From a virus, in IMG/VR virus record IMGVR_UViG_3300034101_002224, positions 1 to 23,982 of that record: a DNA stretch of 23,982 nucleotides; one strand, given 5' to 3'. How positions within the stretch are numbered: the stretch's first letter is position 1; each line of letters starts with the position of its first letter. Both the position numbers and the translations under genes were made by a program. Below, one piece after another: positions 15,446 to 21,304 of this stretch. The notes beneath the pieces are model-generated. The model searched no databases. It had not been told where the DNA came from and saw nothing but the letters and a program-made list of their open reading frames with translations.

Positions 15446-15730
15446 CTACTCCACGCGATGCGACTCCGCGCGGCGTGCTTCGAGCGCGTCCCACAGTTCC
15501 TGCAGCGCGCAGAGCTGACCGGCCGCGTGCGCGAGATATCCGCCCTCCTTCGAGGTTGCCATCGTGCTGCACAGCGTGACGGCGTCGGCGATGCGGTCCT
15601 GCAGCTCGGTCATCACGGCCAAGTAGGCATTGGGCGCCTGCTCGCGGCTGAAGGCGAGAGCGCCCTTTGGGTCGTAGTTGTCGGACACGGCATAGCGGTC
15701 CACCGGTATGGTTTTGGTTTTTGTGAACAT
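15446..15730 (-). CDS. Hypothetical protein, 94 aa
   Basis: The product starts MFTKTKTIPVDRYAVSDNYD, continues with GALAFSREQAPNAYLAVMTE and helical segments (LQDRIADAVTLCSTMATSKE, then LAHAAGQLCALQELWDALEA), and ends basic. It has two cysteines and no membrane segment. I recognise no family. The helical C-terminus could form a coiled coil. It starts 3 bases after the stop of a tiny basic ORF and is followed by the non-coding promoter stretch, so it may be the last gene of the terminase operon. Confidence 0.65.
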   Translation of the reverse strand: MFTKTKTIPVDRYAVSDNYDPKGALAFSREQAPNAYLAVMTELQDRIADAVTLCSTMATSKEGGYLAHAAGQLCALQELWDALEARRAESHRVE

Positions 15731-15733
15731 AAG

Positions 15734-15841
15734 CTATTGGCGGCGGTGGCGGGATTCGACACCCGCTCTTGTTACATATTCGTGTGTTATTTTGTAACGC
15801 TCCGCTGTCCGGCCGCGTGTCCTTCCACGCCGCACCGCCAT
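15734..15841 (-). CDS. Candidate small basic ORF, 35 aa
   Basis: This 35-codon ATG frame fills most of the gap between the zinc-ribbon gene and the 94-residue gene and ends 3 bases before the latter. The peptide is very basic (MAVRRGRTRGRTAERYKITH, with an end in SRHRRQ). The same DNA also shows a tRNA-like acceptor and T-arm. The frame could therefore be a by-product of that structure. No Shine-Dalgarno is obvious. Confidence 0.3.
   Translation of the reverse strand: MAVRRGRTRGRTAERYKITHEYVTRAGVESRHRRQ
15738..15839 (-). other. tRNA/tmRNA-like 3' end with matching acceptor strand
   Basis: On the minus strand the 3' end reads GCGGG, an 8-base loop TGTCGAAT, CCCGC, then CACCGCC, G and CCA. 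This is a T-arm contiguous with an acceptor strand, discriminator base and CCA. A GGCGGTG at the 5' end (15833-15839) pairs perfectly with CACCGCC, and a D-arm-like hairpin (GCGT/ACGC) follows it. The 48 bases between the D- and T-arms do not make a normal anticodon arm. The T-loop has one base too many. It may be a degenerate tRNA, a tmRNA-like end, or an attachment-site core copied from a host tRNA or ssrA gene. Confidence 0.3.
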
Positions 15842-15884
15842 GAGTTTAAGTTGTTTGAGTTCGGGGTTTGCGAATGGCGAATGG

Positions 15885-16091
15885 TTATATCCAGAAGGGA
15901 TACATGACGTTGTTGGCGGCGATGACGTGCGGGCCGCACTCGCGGCAGATGGGGCCGAGTTGTTCGTCCACTCCGTGGATGTCCTCGATACGAAGTCGCT
16001 TGCTACACACGCCACAGCGCGGCGGCTCCTTGCTGCGTCCGCGCCATGGCCTCGCGCGCGGAGGCGGGGGAACTATGCCAGTGGGAGCCAT
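15885..16091 (-). CDS. Small zinc-ribbon protein, 68 aa
   Basis: The start overlaps the terminase stop (TAATG). The N-terminus is proline- and arginine-rich (VPPPPRARPWRGRSKEPP). Residues 26-52 hold CGVC and CREC, spaced C-X2-C-X19-C-X2-C, a typical zinc-ribbon or treble-clef layout, with a histidine at residue 55 close to the last cysteine. The rest ends in a hydrophobic tail (VMYPFWI). No catalytic histidine-asparagine pair of an HNH nuclease is visible. Coupling to the terminase suggests a DNA-packaging or regulatory accessory; HNH nucleases often sit beside terminases, but this one looks too short. Confidence 0.72.
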   Translation of the reverse strand: MAPTGIVPPPPRARPWRGRSKEPPRCGVCSKRLRIEDIHGVDEQLGPICRECGPHVIAANNVMYPFWI

Positions 16092-17722
16092 TAGTAGCTT
16101 CCTCCTCCGCGGGACATCAGCGTCTCGCCGTCCACGTTTCCTGCGCCGGAGAGCGCGATGAATTTCACGCAGTCAACCGGATCTTTCGTCGCGCCCTTCT
16201 TGCCGTCCGCTCCGGTATAGGTCGCCAGCGCATAAATCGTATTCTTGCACCGCTCCGAGATGTAGAGCTTCGGCTGGTTGAGCGCGCTGATCGGCTGCTC
16301 GTTGTTGTAGTGCAGCATCGAGTTGACCATGGCGACACCTTCGTCAATCGAGTCGGCCGGTGCGGCGAGGAAATCCACACCCAGCTCGCCCATCTCATCG
16401 ATCAGGGTCGTCGGCATCTCGCGCGCGAGCGTTGGCGCGTTGCCAAAGCGACTGTCCATGTATCTCTCGAAGATCTTCTCGCCGTTTTCGACGCGCTTAA
16501 TCTCCTCGACGTATCGCTCCAAGCCGAAGCCGAAATCGCTCTGCGCCGGTCCCGCTTTGCCGTCCATCTTCTTGCCGTCCGGCAGCGCCCACTCTCCGGC
16601 ATATCCGATAGATGGGATGTAGTCATCCATGCTTGGCCATTCGCGGTAAATTATGCAGCGACCGGCCGAGTCGTGAACGGACCAGAGCTGAAACCAGTTT
16701 CTGCCGCTGGCCGGATCGACCCAGTGATACCGCGTGCCCTCCGGCACGTCGCTGTGCCTGATGACGTGGACCTTTTCGTTGAATAGTGGGAAGCGGCCGG
16801 AGATTGCCTTGGTTGGCACGCCATAGGCGCGACATAAAATCTTCTCCTTGGTCTCGTTTTGAAGCTCCCTGCGCATGCGCGACCATCCGGCCCATGGATT
16901 GGCCTTGGTGTGGAAATACAAGATCGGCCGGTTGCGCGTAGACACCTGCAGGAGCGGCACCTTTTCGTAGCCGGTGACAAGTTTCTGGCCATTCTCTTCC
17001 TTGTGCAACGGCAGCAGCTCGGCGTCGGCCTCTTCGATGGTCTTGGCGCCGTTGAGGTACGATGCGACTGTCGGGCTGTAGCCTTGAACCGGCGTAAACG
17101 TCACGGCGAGCTTGCCATTGCGGTCCAACAGACGGAATCGCAACGTCTCAATGAGCGAAAGACCGACTAATTCGTCGCAGTAGGCCATATCCAGCTCCGC
17201 ACCTTCTATGACACTCAAATCTTGCGCGTAATTTTTAAAAATACAGACTGACGCGTTTGGAGCGACGAACTTGGCCTCTGAGAAGCCATTTTTAATAGTG
17301 AAACTTATTGAAGTGACGGAACTCTTCCGCGCCGTCCGCCATTCCGGCGGCATAAATTTCCACAAACGCGGCTGCTGCGACTCGATGCTGGTCGCGGAGG
17401 TCTCGGCGAAGCACCAGACGACGGCTCCGGCCTTGTTATACATCGTTTTGATGATCTCCTTCGCGGCCCATTCCGTTTTTCCGCTGCGGTTTCCGCCAAG
17501 GACAAGCAGCTCTCTATGTTTTTCGAGGAGTTCGCTGGCCCTTTTCCATACCGGAGGCTCGTAGCCGTAGCGGAATGGGTCGGCCTTCTCGCGGGCGATC
17601 AATTCCTCGCGGGTTTTTAAGTATGTCCAGCCGTCCTCTGGTCCGAGTTTGCTCAGAAGATCGGTGTCGATCTTCATAATCGGATGCTCAGACGGCTGAA
17701 ACCGTTGTTTCTGTTCGTTCAT
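16091..17722 (-). CDS. terL: Terminase large subunit
   Basis: This ATP-driven motor cuts concatemeric phage DNA and pumps it into the prohead through the portal. The ATPase half has Walker A GGNRSGKT (residues 76-83), the adenine-side segment AVVWCFAETSA (100-110), Walker B LDMAYCDE (177-184) and a coupling motif VTFTPVQGY (207-215). The nuclease half starts near RYHWVDPASG and has later acidic residues in YMDSRFGNAP and DEMGELGVDF, compatible with an RNase H-like fold. The length, 543 aa, is normal for the family. The start overlaps the upstream stop as ATGA. No small terminase subunit is recognisable nearby; it may be one of the unknown small genes or be absent. Confidence 0.93.
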   Translation of the reverse strand: MNEQKQRFQPSEHPIMKIDTDLLSKLGPEDGWTYLKTREELIAREKADPFRYGYEPPVWKRASELLEKHRELLVLGGNRSGKTEWAAKEIIKTMYNKAGAVVWCFAETSATSIESQQPRLWKFMPPEWRTARKSSVTSISFTIKNGFSEAKFVAPNASVCIFKNYAQDLSVIEGAELDMAYCDELVGLSLIETLRFRLLDRNGKLAVTFTPVQGYSPTVASYLNGAKTIEEADAELLPLHKEENGQKLVTGYEKVPLLQVSTRNRPILYFHTKANPWAGWSRMRRELQNETKEKILCRAYGVPTKAISGRFPLFNEKVHVIRHSDVPEGTRYHWVDPASGRNWFQLWSVHDSAGRCIIYREWPSMDDYIPSIGYAGEWALPDGKKMDGKAGPAQSDFGFGLERYVEEIKRVENGEKIFERYMDSRFGNAPTLAREMPTTLIDEMGELGVDFLAAPADSIDEGVAMVNSMLHYNNEQPISALNQPKLYISERCKNTIYALATYTGADGKKGATKDPVDCVKFIALSGAGNVDGETLMSRGGGSY

Positions 17723-18369
17723 TTGCGCGCAGTAAAGTTTTCGAGGAGCGCAAACGGCCGCGTGCCATACGCGGCGAGGTAGTCGTCCTCATCGACAGCC
17801 AACCCAAGGCGCTGCGCCTCATCGCGGCTCCACACAACTTGCGCGTATTTCAGTCCGTGCGCGCCAATCAGCTCGTCGTGCTTGCCGCCAACGCTTGCCT
17901 GCAGCACAAGGTTGCGCGGAATGTCTCCAAGGCGCGCAACCCAGAATGGAAGGCTCTTTGTGAACGCCCAAAAGTGAACCCGCTCGTTGCGGATGCAGAA
18001 TTGCAGCCAGCCATCGAAGTAGTCCTGCGAGAAAAAGTCTCCGGCGGTGTGTATGCGAACGCGCTGCGCCCTCCGCGGCATACAGGAAAGCGCCTCGCAG
18101 ATTTCCTCAGGCGACTTTCCTTTGACGGCGTCGAAGTTTGCCCACAAGCGCTCGCGCACAGACGGAAAGCGCTCGGTGACCGCCGAGTAGCACCGGAAGA
18201 CTTGCTTGGGACCGTTCCAAAGTTTTCCGGTGTGCCTGTCCGCCTTGGCCAAACAAAGCAGCGCACTAGGGCACGTCGTGCCGCTGGGCAGCGACCAAGA
18301 CCATGCCCTGTCGTCAAATATGTATTTATTGACCCGCGTAAAGGCGGGCGCCTTTGCTTTCGTACTCAC
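17719..18369 (-). CDS. GP88-like cysteine-motif protein, 216 aa
   Basis: The product resembles the 'gene product 88' family of phage proteins. It has SLPSGTTCPSALLC (C33, C39), FRCYSAVTERFPSV (C60), RVRIHTAGDFFSQDYFDGW (about 104-121), then FWAFTKS (133-139) and VLQASVGGKHD. In that family the N-terminal cysteines followed by an 'R-x-H-x-x-G-D-F' and 'A-x-T-K' are conserved; the biochemical role is not established. The three cysteines suggest a metal or Fe-S site, an inference. The start is a GTG at 18369, preceded by a hairpin-rich gap. The gene overlaps the terminase by ATGA. Confidence 0.72.
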   Translation of the reverse strand: MSTKAKAPAFTRVNKYIFDDRAWSWSLPSGTTCPSALLCLAKADRHTGKLWNGPKQVFRCYSAVTERFPSVRERLWANFDAVKGKSPEEICEALSCMPRRAQRVRIHTAGDFFSQDYFDGWLQFCIRNERVHFWAFTKSLPFWVARLGDIPRNLVLQASVGGKHDELIGAHGLKYAQVVWSRDEAQRLGLAVDEDDYLAAYGTRPFALLENFTARK

Positions 18370-18376
18370 TCCCTCT

Positions 18377-18394
18377 GCGCAGGCTCCGCTGCGC
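18377..18394. repeat. Short hairpin upstream of the GP88-like gene
   Basis: GCGCAG and CTGCGC form a 6-base perfect stem with a 6-base loop, 7 bases upstream of the GTG start on the minus strand. The GAGGGA that could act as ribosome binding site lies between this hairpin and the GTG but is very close to the start. A modest regulatory role is possible. Confidence 0.35.
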
Positions 18395-18413
18395 TCTCCC
18401 CTCTAAAATGTAA

Positions 18414-18478
18414 TGGGCGCTGACTGGTTAGCGCTCGGCCCCTCCCAGAACCGATTTGTTAAGCCGTGTCAGCGCCCA
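18414..18478. repeat. 11-bp perfect inverted repeat with 43-base spacer
   Basis: TGGGCGCTGAC at 18414-18424 and GTCAGCGCCCA at 18468-18478 are perfect inverse complements. The right arm lies at the end of the small gene upstream and the left arm in the gap before the GP88-like gene. No U-run follows on the minus strand. It could be an operator, an RNA stem around a structured loop, or a recombination site. Confidence 0.5.
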
Positions 18479-18674
18479 AATTTGCTATGTCTAAAGTCGG
18501 ATTCTCAGAAAAATGAAACTGGTCGCTGCGGACGTGCAGCGGTTGGCCGGTGGACTCCGGCACAAAAGTCCAAATGTCGTTCGCCATGCCGCCCTGCGGC
18601 TGAACGTAGAGCAGCCACGCGGTGCCGACACCGGCAACTTCGGCGCGCATGGGGTATGGTGACCAGCTAATCAT
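18459..18674 (-). CDS. Hypothetical protein, 71 aa
   Basis: The product starts MISWSPYPMRAEVAGVGTAW, continues LLYVQPQGGMANDIWTFVPE, then QPLHVRSDQFHFSENPTLDI and ends ANLGADTA. It looks like a compact beta-rich domain; I associate the 'YVQPxGGMxNDxW' and 'HxRSDQ' pattern with small phage proteins of unknown function. It lacks cysteines and membrane helices. It is preceded by a hairpin with a nearby T-run and followed by the inverted repeat region. The start ATG has no close Shine-Dalgarno; a GGAGG lies 17 bases upstream. Confidence 0.6.
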   Translation of the reverse strand: MISWSPYPMRAEVAGVGTAWLLYVQPQGGMANDIWTFVPESTGQPLHVRSDQFHFSENPTLDIANLGADTA

Positions 18675-18682
18675 GAGAAAAA

Positions 18683-18717
18683 GTAGAGCGGCCTCCGTTT
18701 TATGCGGTTACGGAGGC
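18683..18717 (-). terminator. Candidate terminator hairpin
   Basis: On the minus strand GCCTCCGT pairs with ACGGAGGC around an 11-base loop (18691-18717). A run of five T follows 8 bases after the stem. The stem is strong but the T-run is further away than in a classic intrinsic terminator. It lies between an unclear coding stretch and the 71-residue gene, so it may mark the end of the replication operon. Confidence 0.45.
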
Positions 18718-18766
18718 AGGGGTATGAAATGACCAGTCCACAACGACCGCCGCATTCCCTGACGCT

Positions 18767-18856
18767 CTAAAGTTTGATGGCGCCCCACTGGTCGTGCTCC
18801 GTGGGGCTGGGCATACCGGCTTGCTCCGAGGCGCACACCACCATGCGCGCCTGCAC
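18767..18856 (-). CDS. Candidate short ORF in an ambiguous stretch
   Basis: The 196 bases from 18686 to 18881 have no clear gene. This frame can start at a GTG and gives 29 residues, with an end in HDQWGAIKL. Third positions are strongly GC, like real genes nearby. A competing frame (18700-18885, 61 codons) has the ATGA overlap with the upstream gene but poor third-position GC and an Arg/Ser/Pro/Cys-rich start. One of the two, or a frameshifted gene joining them, may be real. Confidence 0.25.
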   Translation of the reverse strand: MQARMVVCASEQAGMPSPTEHDQWGAIKL

Positions 18857-18881
18857 GAACCCGCTTTTGCCATCAGAAAAT

Positions 18882-19037
18882 TCATCTGGATTGCTTGCGC
18901 TTGCGCATCTCCGCGCACAGCGCATCCGCCTTCTTCTTTGCCGCCGCGGCGACAAGTTTGGTGCGCTGCGTCTTTAGCAGGGCAATGGTCTTGTCGATTT
19001 CGGCAATTTCGTCTGTCATAATGCTGTATTTACTCAT
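18882..19037 (-). CDS. Small coiled-coil protein, 51 aa
   Basis: The ATG lies 3 bases after the stop of the small membrane protein gene. The product begins MSKYSIMTDEIAEIDKTIAL and continues with LKTQRTKLVAAAAKKKADAL and a basic end (RKRKQSR). A single amphipathic helix or coiled coil with a basic tail is expected. Third codon positions are GC-rich as in neighbouring genes. A second ATG at codon 7 is possible. Function is unknown; DNA or protein binding would suit the basic helix. Confidence 0.6.
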   Translation of the reverse strand: MSKYSIMTDEIAEIDKTIALLKTQRTKLVAAAAKKKADALCAEMRKRKQSR

Positions 19038-19040
19038 GAA

Positions 19041-19196
19041 TCATGGCCGGATAGTCATGTGCCAAAGCCCGATCTGGCTAACGCTGTAGCCAAACCAGAC
19101 CACACCGGCCCAAAAGTTGTGCTGTATGCAAAATTGATCGATGGCCACGGCGAAGTAGAGCAAGCCGACCAAGGCGATGAGGATTGCGCTAGTCAT
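19041..19196 (-). CDS. Small membrane protein, 51 aa
   Basis: An ATG frame of 51 codons overlaps the stop of the upstream gene as ATGA. The product has two hydrophobic segments (SAILIALVGLLYFAVAI and WAGVVWFGYSVSQIGLW) joined by a short polar loop containing DQFCIQHN. The layout 'L-L-Y-F-x-x-A-I-D-Q-F' then 'G-Y-x-x-x-x-I-G-L' recalls a small phage membrane protein of unknown function that is often located in replication regions. It probably sits in the host inner membrane. It is too far from the lysis cassette to be an obvious holin. Confidence 0.68.
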   Translation of the reverse strand: MTSAILIALVGLLYFAVAIDQFCIQHNFWAGVVWFGYSVSQIGLWHMTIRP

Positions 19197-19720
19197 TCGT
19201 TGATAGCTTCTAGCGCTGCTTCAATGGCCTCCGGTCGCTCGATTGTCATCCCATCGAACGGACGCAGCGGGCCGCAATACCACCAAGACGGTCGCCCTTG
19301 GCCTGTTTTGCGCCACTGTGGCTGCATTGCTTCGTGGCCGTATGCCCAACCGCGGATCATGAATCCCTTCATCGGGTCGCACACCACCAGCACATAGCGC
19401 CTCGCGGGATCGTCGTTGTCGCGCACGATCAGGGCACCGTTGAGGTGGACCGTGCTGCGAACCTCGATGTCGTCGCCCACGTCGGCGCGCTTGTGGAAGC
19501 TATTCGTCGCAGGCAAATAGGTTTTGTCGAACCTGCGGCCGACAACAATCTCGGCGAGAATGCCGCCGATGTCGCGCGCCATGATCTCGCAGTAGTCCGA
19601 GTCGTAGGTTGTAGCCGCGTTCAGCTTCATGACCCGCGCTTCGAGCCAGCGCAGCTCGGCGATTTTGATAGCCTCCATCAGAGTGGTAAGGCGGAAGGGT
19701 TTAAGGACGACGTCGCTCAT
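19193..19720 (-). CDS. Unknown protein with possible PD-(D/E)XK-like motif, 175 aa
   Basis: The start MSDVVLKPFR is preferred since its ATG overlaps the upstream stop as ATGA; a longer frame begins 10 codons earlier. The N-terminus is helical (LMEAIKIAELRWLEARVMK). Residues 50-62 read DIGGILAEIVVGR, and residues 79-104 contain ADVGDDIEVRST then GALIVRDNDD, followed by a YVLVVCDP strand. A helix with a Glu, then D80 and E86-V-R88 would fit a degenerate nuclease core with Arg instead of Lys. The tail is Trp- and Pro-rich. Function is not established; a nuclease or DNA-binding role fits the neighbours. Confidence 0.68.
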   Translation of the reverse strand: MSDVVLKPFRLTTLMEAIKIAELRWLEARVMKLNAATTYDSDYCEIMARDIGGILAEIVVGRRFDKTYLPATNSFHKRADVGDDIEVRSTVHLNGALIVRDNDDPARRYVLVVCDPMKGFMIRGWAYGHEAMQPQWRKTGQGRPSWWYCGPLRPFDGMTIERPEAIEAALEAINE

Positions 19721-19965
19721 TCCATGACCCTCCTCCATTTGTCGCGCCACATGCTGCGCGCCATGACTCCGGCGGCATCGGCGACGGCCTCTTCGCTCAG
19801 GTGGGGGAAACAGTCGTGCAGCAACTCATGGACGATGGTGTCCAGCTCGTTGATGCCGCTTTGCCGCGGATCAATGAACACACGGCCATCACCCATAGTG
19901 AGTCCGTCCGCTTTTTCGCGGCCGAGCTTCCTGCGGATGATGGCTATGTATTTGCGGCGAGGCAT
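19717..19965 (-). CDS. Small HExxH metalloprotein, 82 aa
   Basis: The product has a basic N-terminus (MPRRKYIAIIRRKLGREKAD) and a zinc-binding motif HELLH at residues 46-50 inside LDTIVHELLHDCFPHLSEEA. Two glutamates follow at 58-59, one of which could be the third ligand. It then ends in a helix (DAAGVMARSMWRDKWRRVME). Proteins with 'I-D-x-R', 'L-D-T-x-x-H-E-x-x-H-x-x-F-P-x-L-S-E-E' are common in phages as small putative metallopeptidases, with no proven substrate. The start overlaps the exonuclease stop as TGATG. The role next to recombination genes is unknown. Confidence 0.75.
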   Translation of the reverse strand: MPRRKYIAIIRRKLGREKADGLTMGDGRVFIDPRQSGINELDTIVHELLHDCFPHLSEEAVADAAGVMARSMWRDKWRRVME

Positions 19966-20732
19966 CAGGCGGCTTTCTTGTAGCGGAGGTTCGCGTAGTG
20001 CAGATCAAGGCGGGCCTCGAAAAGCTCCCACTCGTTGTCCGAAGAGAACATCCACTCGATGCTGTGGTCGTTCGACTTCTCCTTGCCGATGCGAACGACC
20101 GCGCGGCGCTGAACGCGCTGGTCTGGCCGGTTCTCATTCCACAACCTTTCGTAAGCGGCTAACTGCAGCTTCTGGCTTAGGTAGATGCCGGACGACGTCT
20201 TCCAGTCGAGCAACACGATGCGGCCCTCCTTGTCTACAGATGGCGCGTCGATCGTGCCGCCAAACAAGTGCGCCTCGCTGACGAGCTGCACTTCCGGTTC
20301 CAGCACGGTCAGACCCTGCTCTTCCCAAAAGGACAGGAAGTTGGCGAACGCGATGTCCGCTTTTTCGATGTCCGCGGGGGCAAACTCGGACAGGTCCGGC
20401 TCCCAACCATGGAAAAAGCACTCGATCTTGAAGTGCGTGATCGTCCCGATGTCGGCCGCGCGGTCGCGCACCTTGCGGTAGTCTTGGTTCTTGTTGCCAA
20501 GACCCCATGCCCAGTGGATTAGGTTGCTCTGGTCATCGCCGATCTTAGAAATAGTCGAAGCACCGACCACTTGCGTGCCGTCCTTGAGGATATACTTCTG
20601 GTGCGCTCTGAGCCTCTCCAAACGTACAAGTTTGCGACCGTCCGCGGTCATGCGCTCCGGCGCAGGCTCCGTGGCCTTGGCCGAAGGGGAGCGGCGTTTT
20701 GCCGCCCCCCTTTTGCGTGCAGTGGTTGCCAT
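19965..20732 (-). CDS. PD-(D/E)XK exonuclease, Cas4/RecB-like, 255 aa
   Basis: The ATG at 20732 is chosen; it follows the SSB stop after 2 bases. A GTG three codons upstream overlaps that stop and is an alternative. After a basic Ala/Lys-rich start, the conserved nuclease core appears: GTITH (96-100, H100), a LEPEVQLVSE strand, then GGTIDAPS (D162), VLLDWKTS (D176-x-K178), and QKLQLAAY (187-194). This H, D, D/E-x-K, Q-x-x-x-Y order is typical of RecB/AddB/Cas4-type nucleases. It probably trims DNA ends for recombination or replication together with the neighbouring SSB. Antisense frames here are shadows. Confidence 0.85.
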   Translation of the reverse strand: MATTARKRGAAKRRSPSAKATEPAPERMTADGRKLVRLERLRAHQKYILKDGTQVVGASTISKIGDDQSNLIHWAWGLGNKNQDYRKVRDRAADIGTITHFKIECFFHGWEPDLSEFAPADIEKADIAFANFLSFWEEQGLTVLEPEVQLVSEAHLFGGTIDAPSVDKEGRIVLLDWKTSSGIYLSQKLQLAAYERLWNENRPDQRVQRRAVVRIGKEKSNDHSIEWMFSSDNEWELFEARLDLHYANLRYKKAA

Positions 20733-20734
20733 TG

Positions 20735-21304
20735 CTACCACTCGACCTCTTCGTTGTTGGTTCCGGTTTTGACCGATGCGCGGGGCGCCTCAGTCACCTC
20801 GAAGCCGTAAGCCTCGGCCGTGCCGCCGCTGCTCCAAGTGACGAGATCCAAAATCTGGACAGCTTTCGGCTGCAGCGTGATTCCGGCGCCGAGGCTTGCG
20901 GTGTACCAAAAGTATGGAACCACAGCGACCTTGAGCTTGCTCCCGCCGCCGATGTTTTCGTTGGTGATCTGACCAGACGCATCGAACAGCTTCGGCTGGC
21001 GCGTGTACGTCTCGCCGTCCTTGCTCTTGCCGGTCGCCTTGACCTTCAGCTTGAGCTGCACCAGTCCGTCGTTTTCGGACCATGGCGCTGCGTGGATCTT
21101 GAGAGTGTCCTTTTTCAGCTCGCGTTTTTTGTCAGCGACAAACTCCGAGAACATGGCCTCGATATTTTTGAGAAACGGCTCCGCGTCTTCGGCGGACATT
21201 TCGAGGTCTACTTTGTATTGGCCCTCCTCGGAGAACTTAGTGTCCGGCGAGTTGAGTCTGGGATAGCGAGCGACGCCCGCGGGTGTGGTTATGGTTTTAT
21301 TCAC
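20735..21304 (-). CDS. Single-stranded DNA binding protein, T7 gp2.5-like
   Basis: The product (189 aa) starts TITTPAGVARYPRLNSPDTK followed by FSEEGQYKVDLEMS, the signature of the gp2.5/DUF2815-like single-stranded DNA binding proteins. An OB-fold is expected, with strands around LKIHAAPWSEND, QLKLKVKATG and PKLFDASGQ. A later element KLKVAVVPYFWYTASLGAGI resembles the family's C-terminal half. The last residues are acidic (NNEEVEW), as in gp2.5, where the acidic end contacts replication partners. It coats ssDNA during replication and recombination. The start is GTG and overlaps the upstream nuclease gene by 8 bases. Confidence 0.85.
   Translation of the reverse strand: MNKTITTPAGVARYPRLNSPDTKFSEEGQYKVDLEMSAEDAEPFLKNIEAMFSEFVADKKRELKKDTLKIHAAPWSENDGLVQLKLKVKATGKSKDGETYTRQPKLFDASGQITNENIGGGSKLKVAVVPYFWYTASLGAGITLQPKAVQILDLVTWSSGGTAEAYGFEVTEAPRASVKTGTNNEEVEW

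Noticed and set aside
15397-15579. Plus-strand small frame upstream of the head block
   Set aside because: It is Arg/Pro/Ala-rich, lacks a ribosome binding site and is antisense to the 94-residue gene.
19298-20281. Plus-strand open frame of 327 codons
   Set aside because: It is antisense to the nuclease and metalloprotein genes and shows no family signature; long shadows are expected at this GC content.
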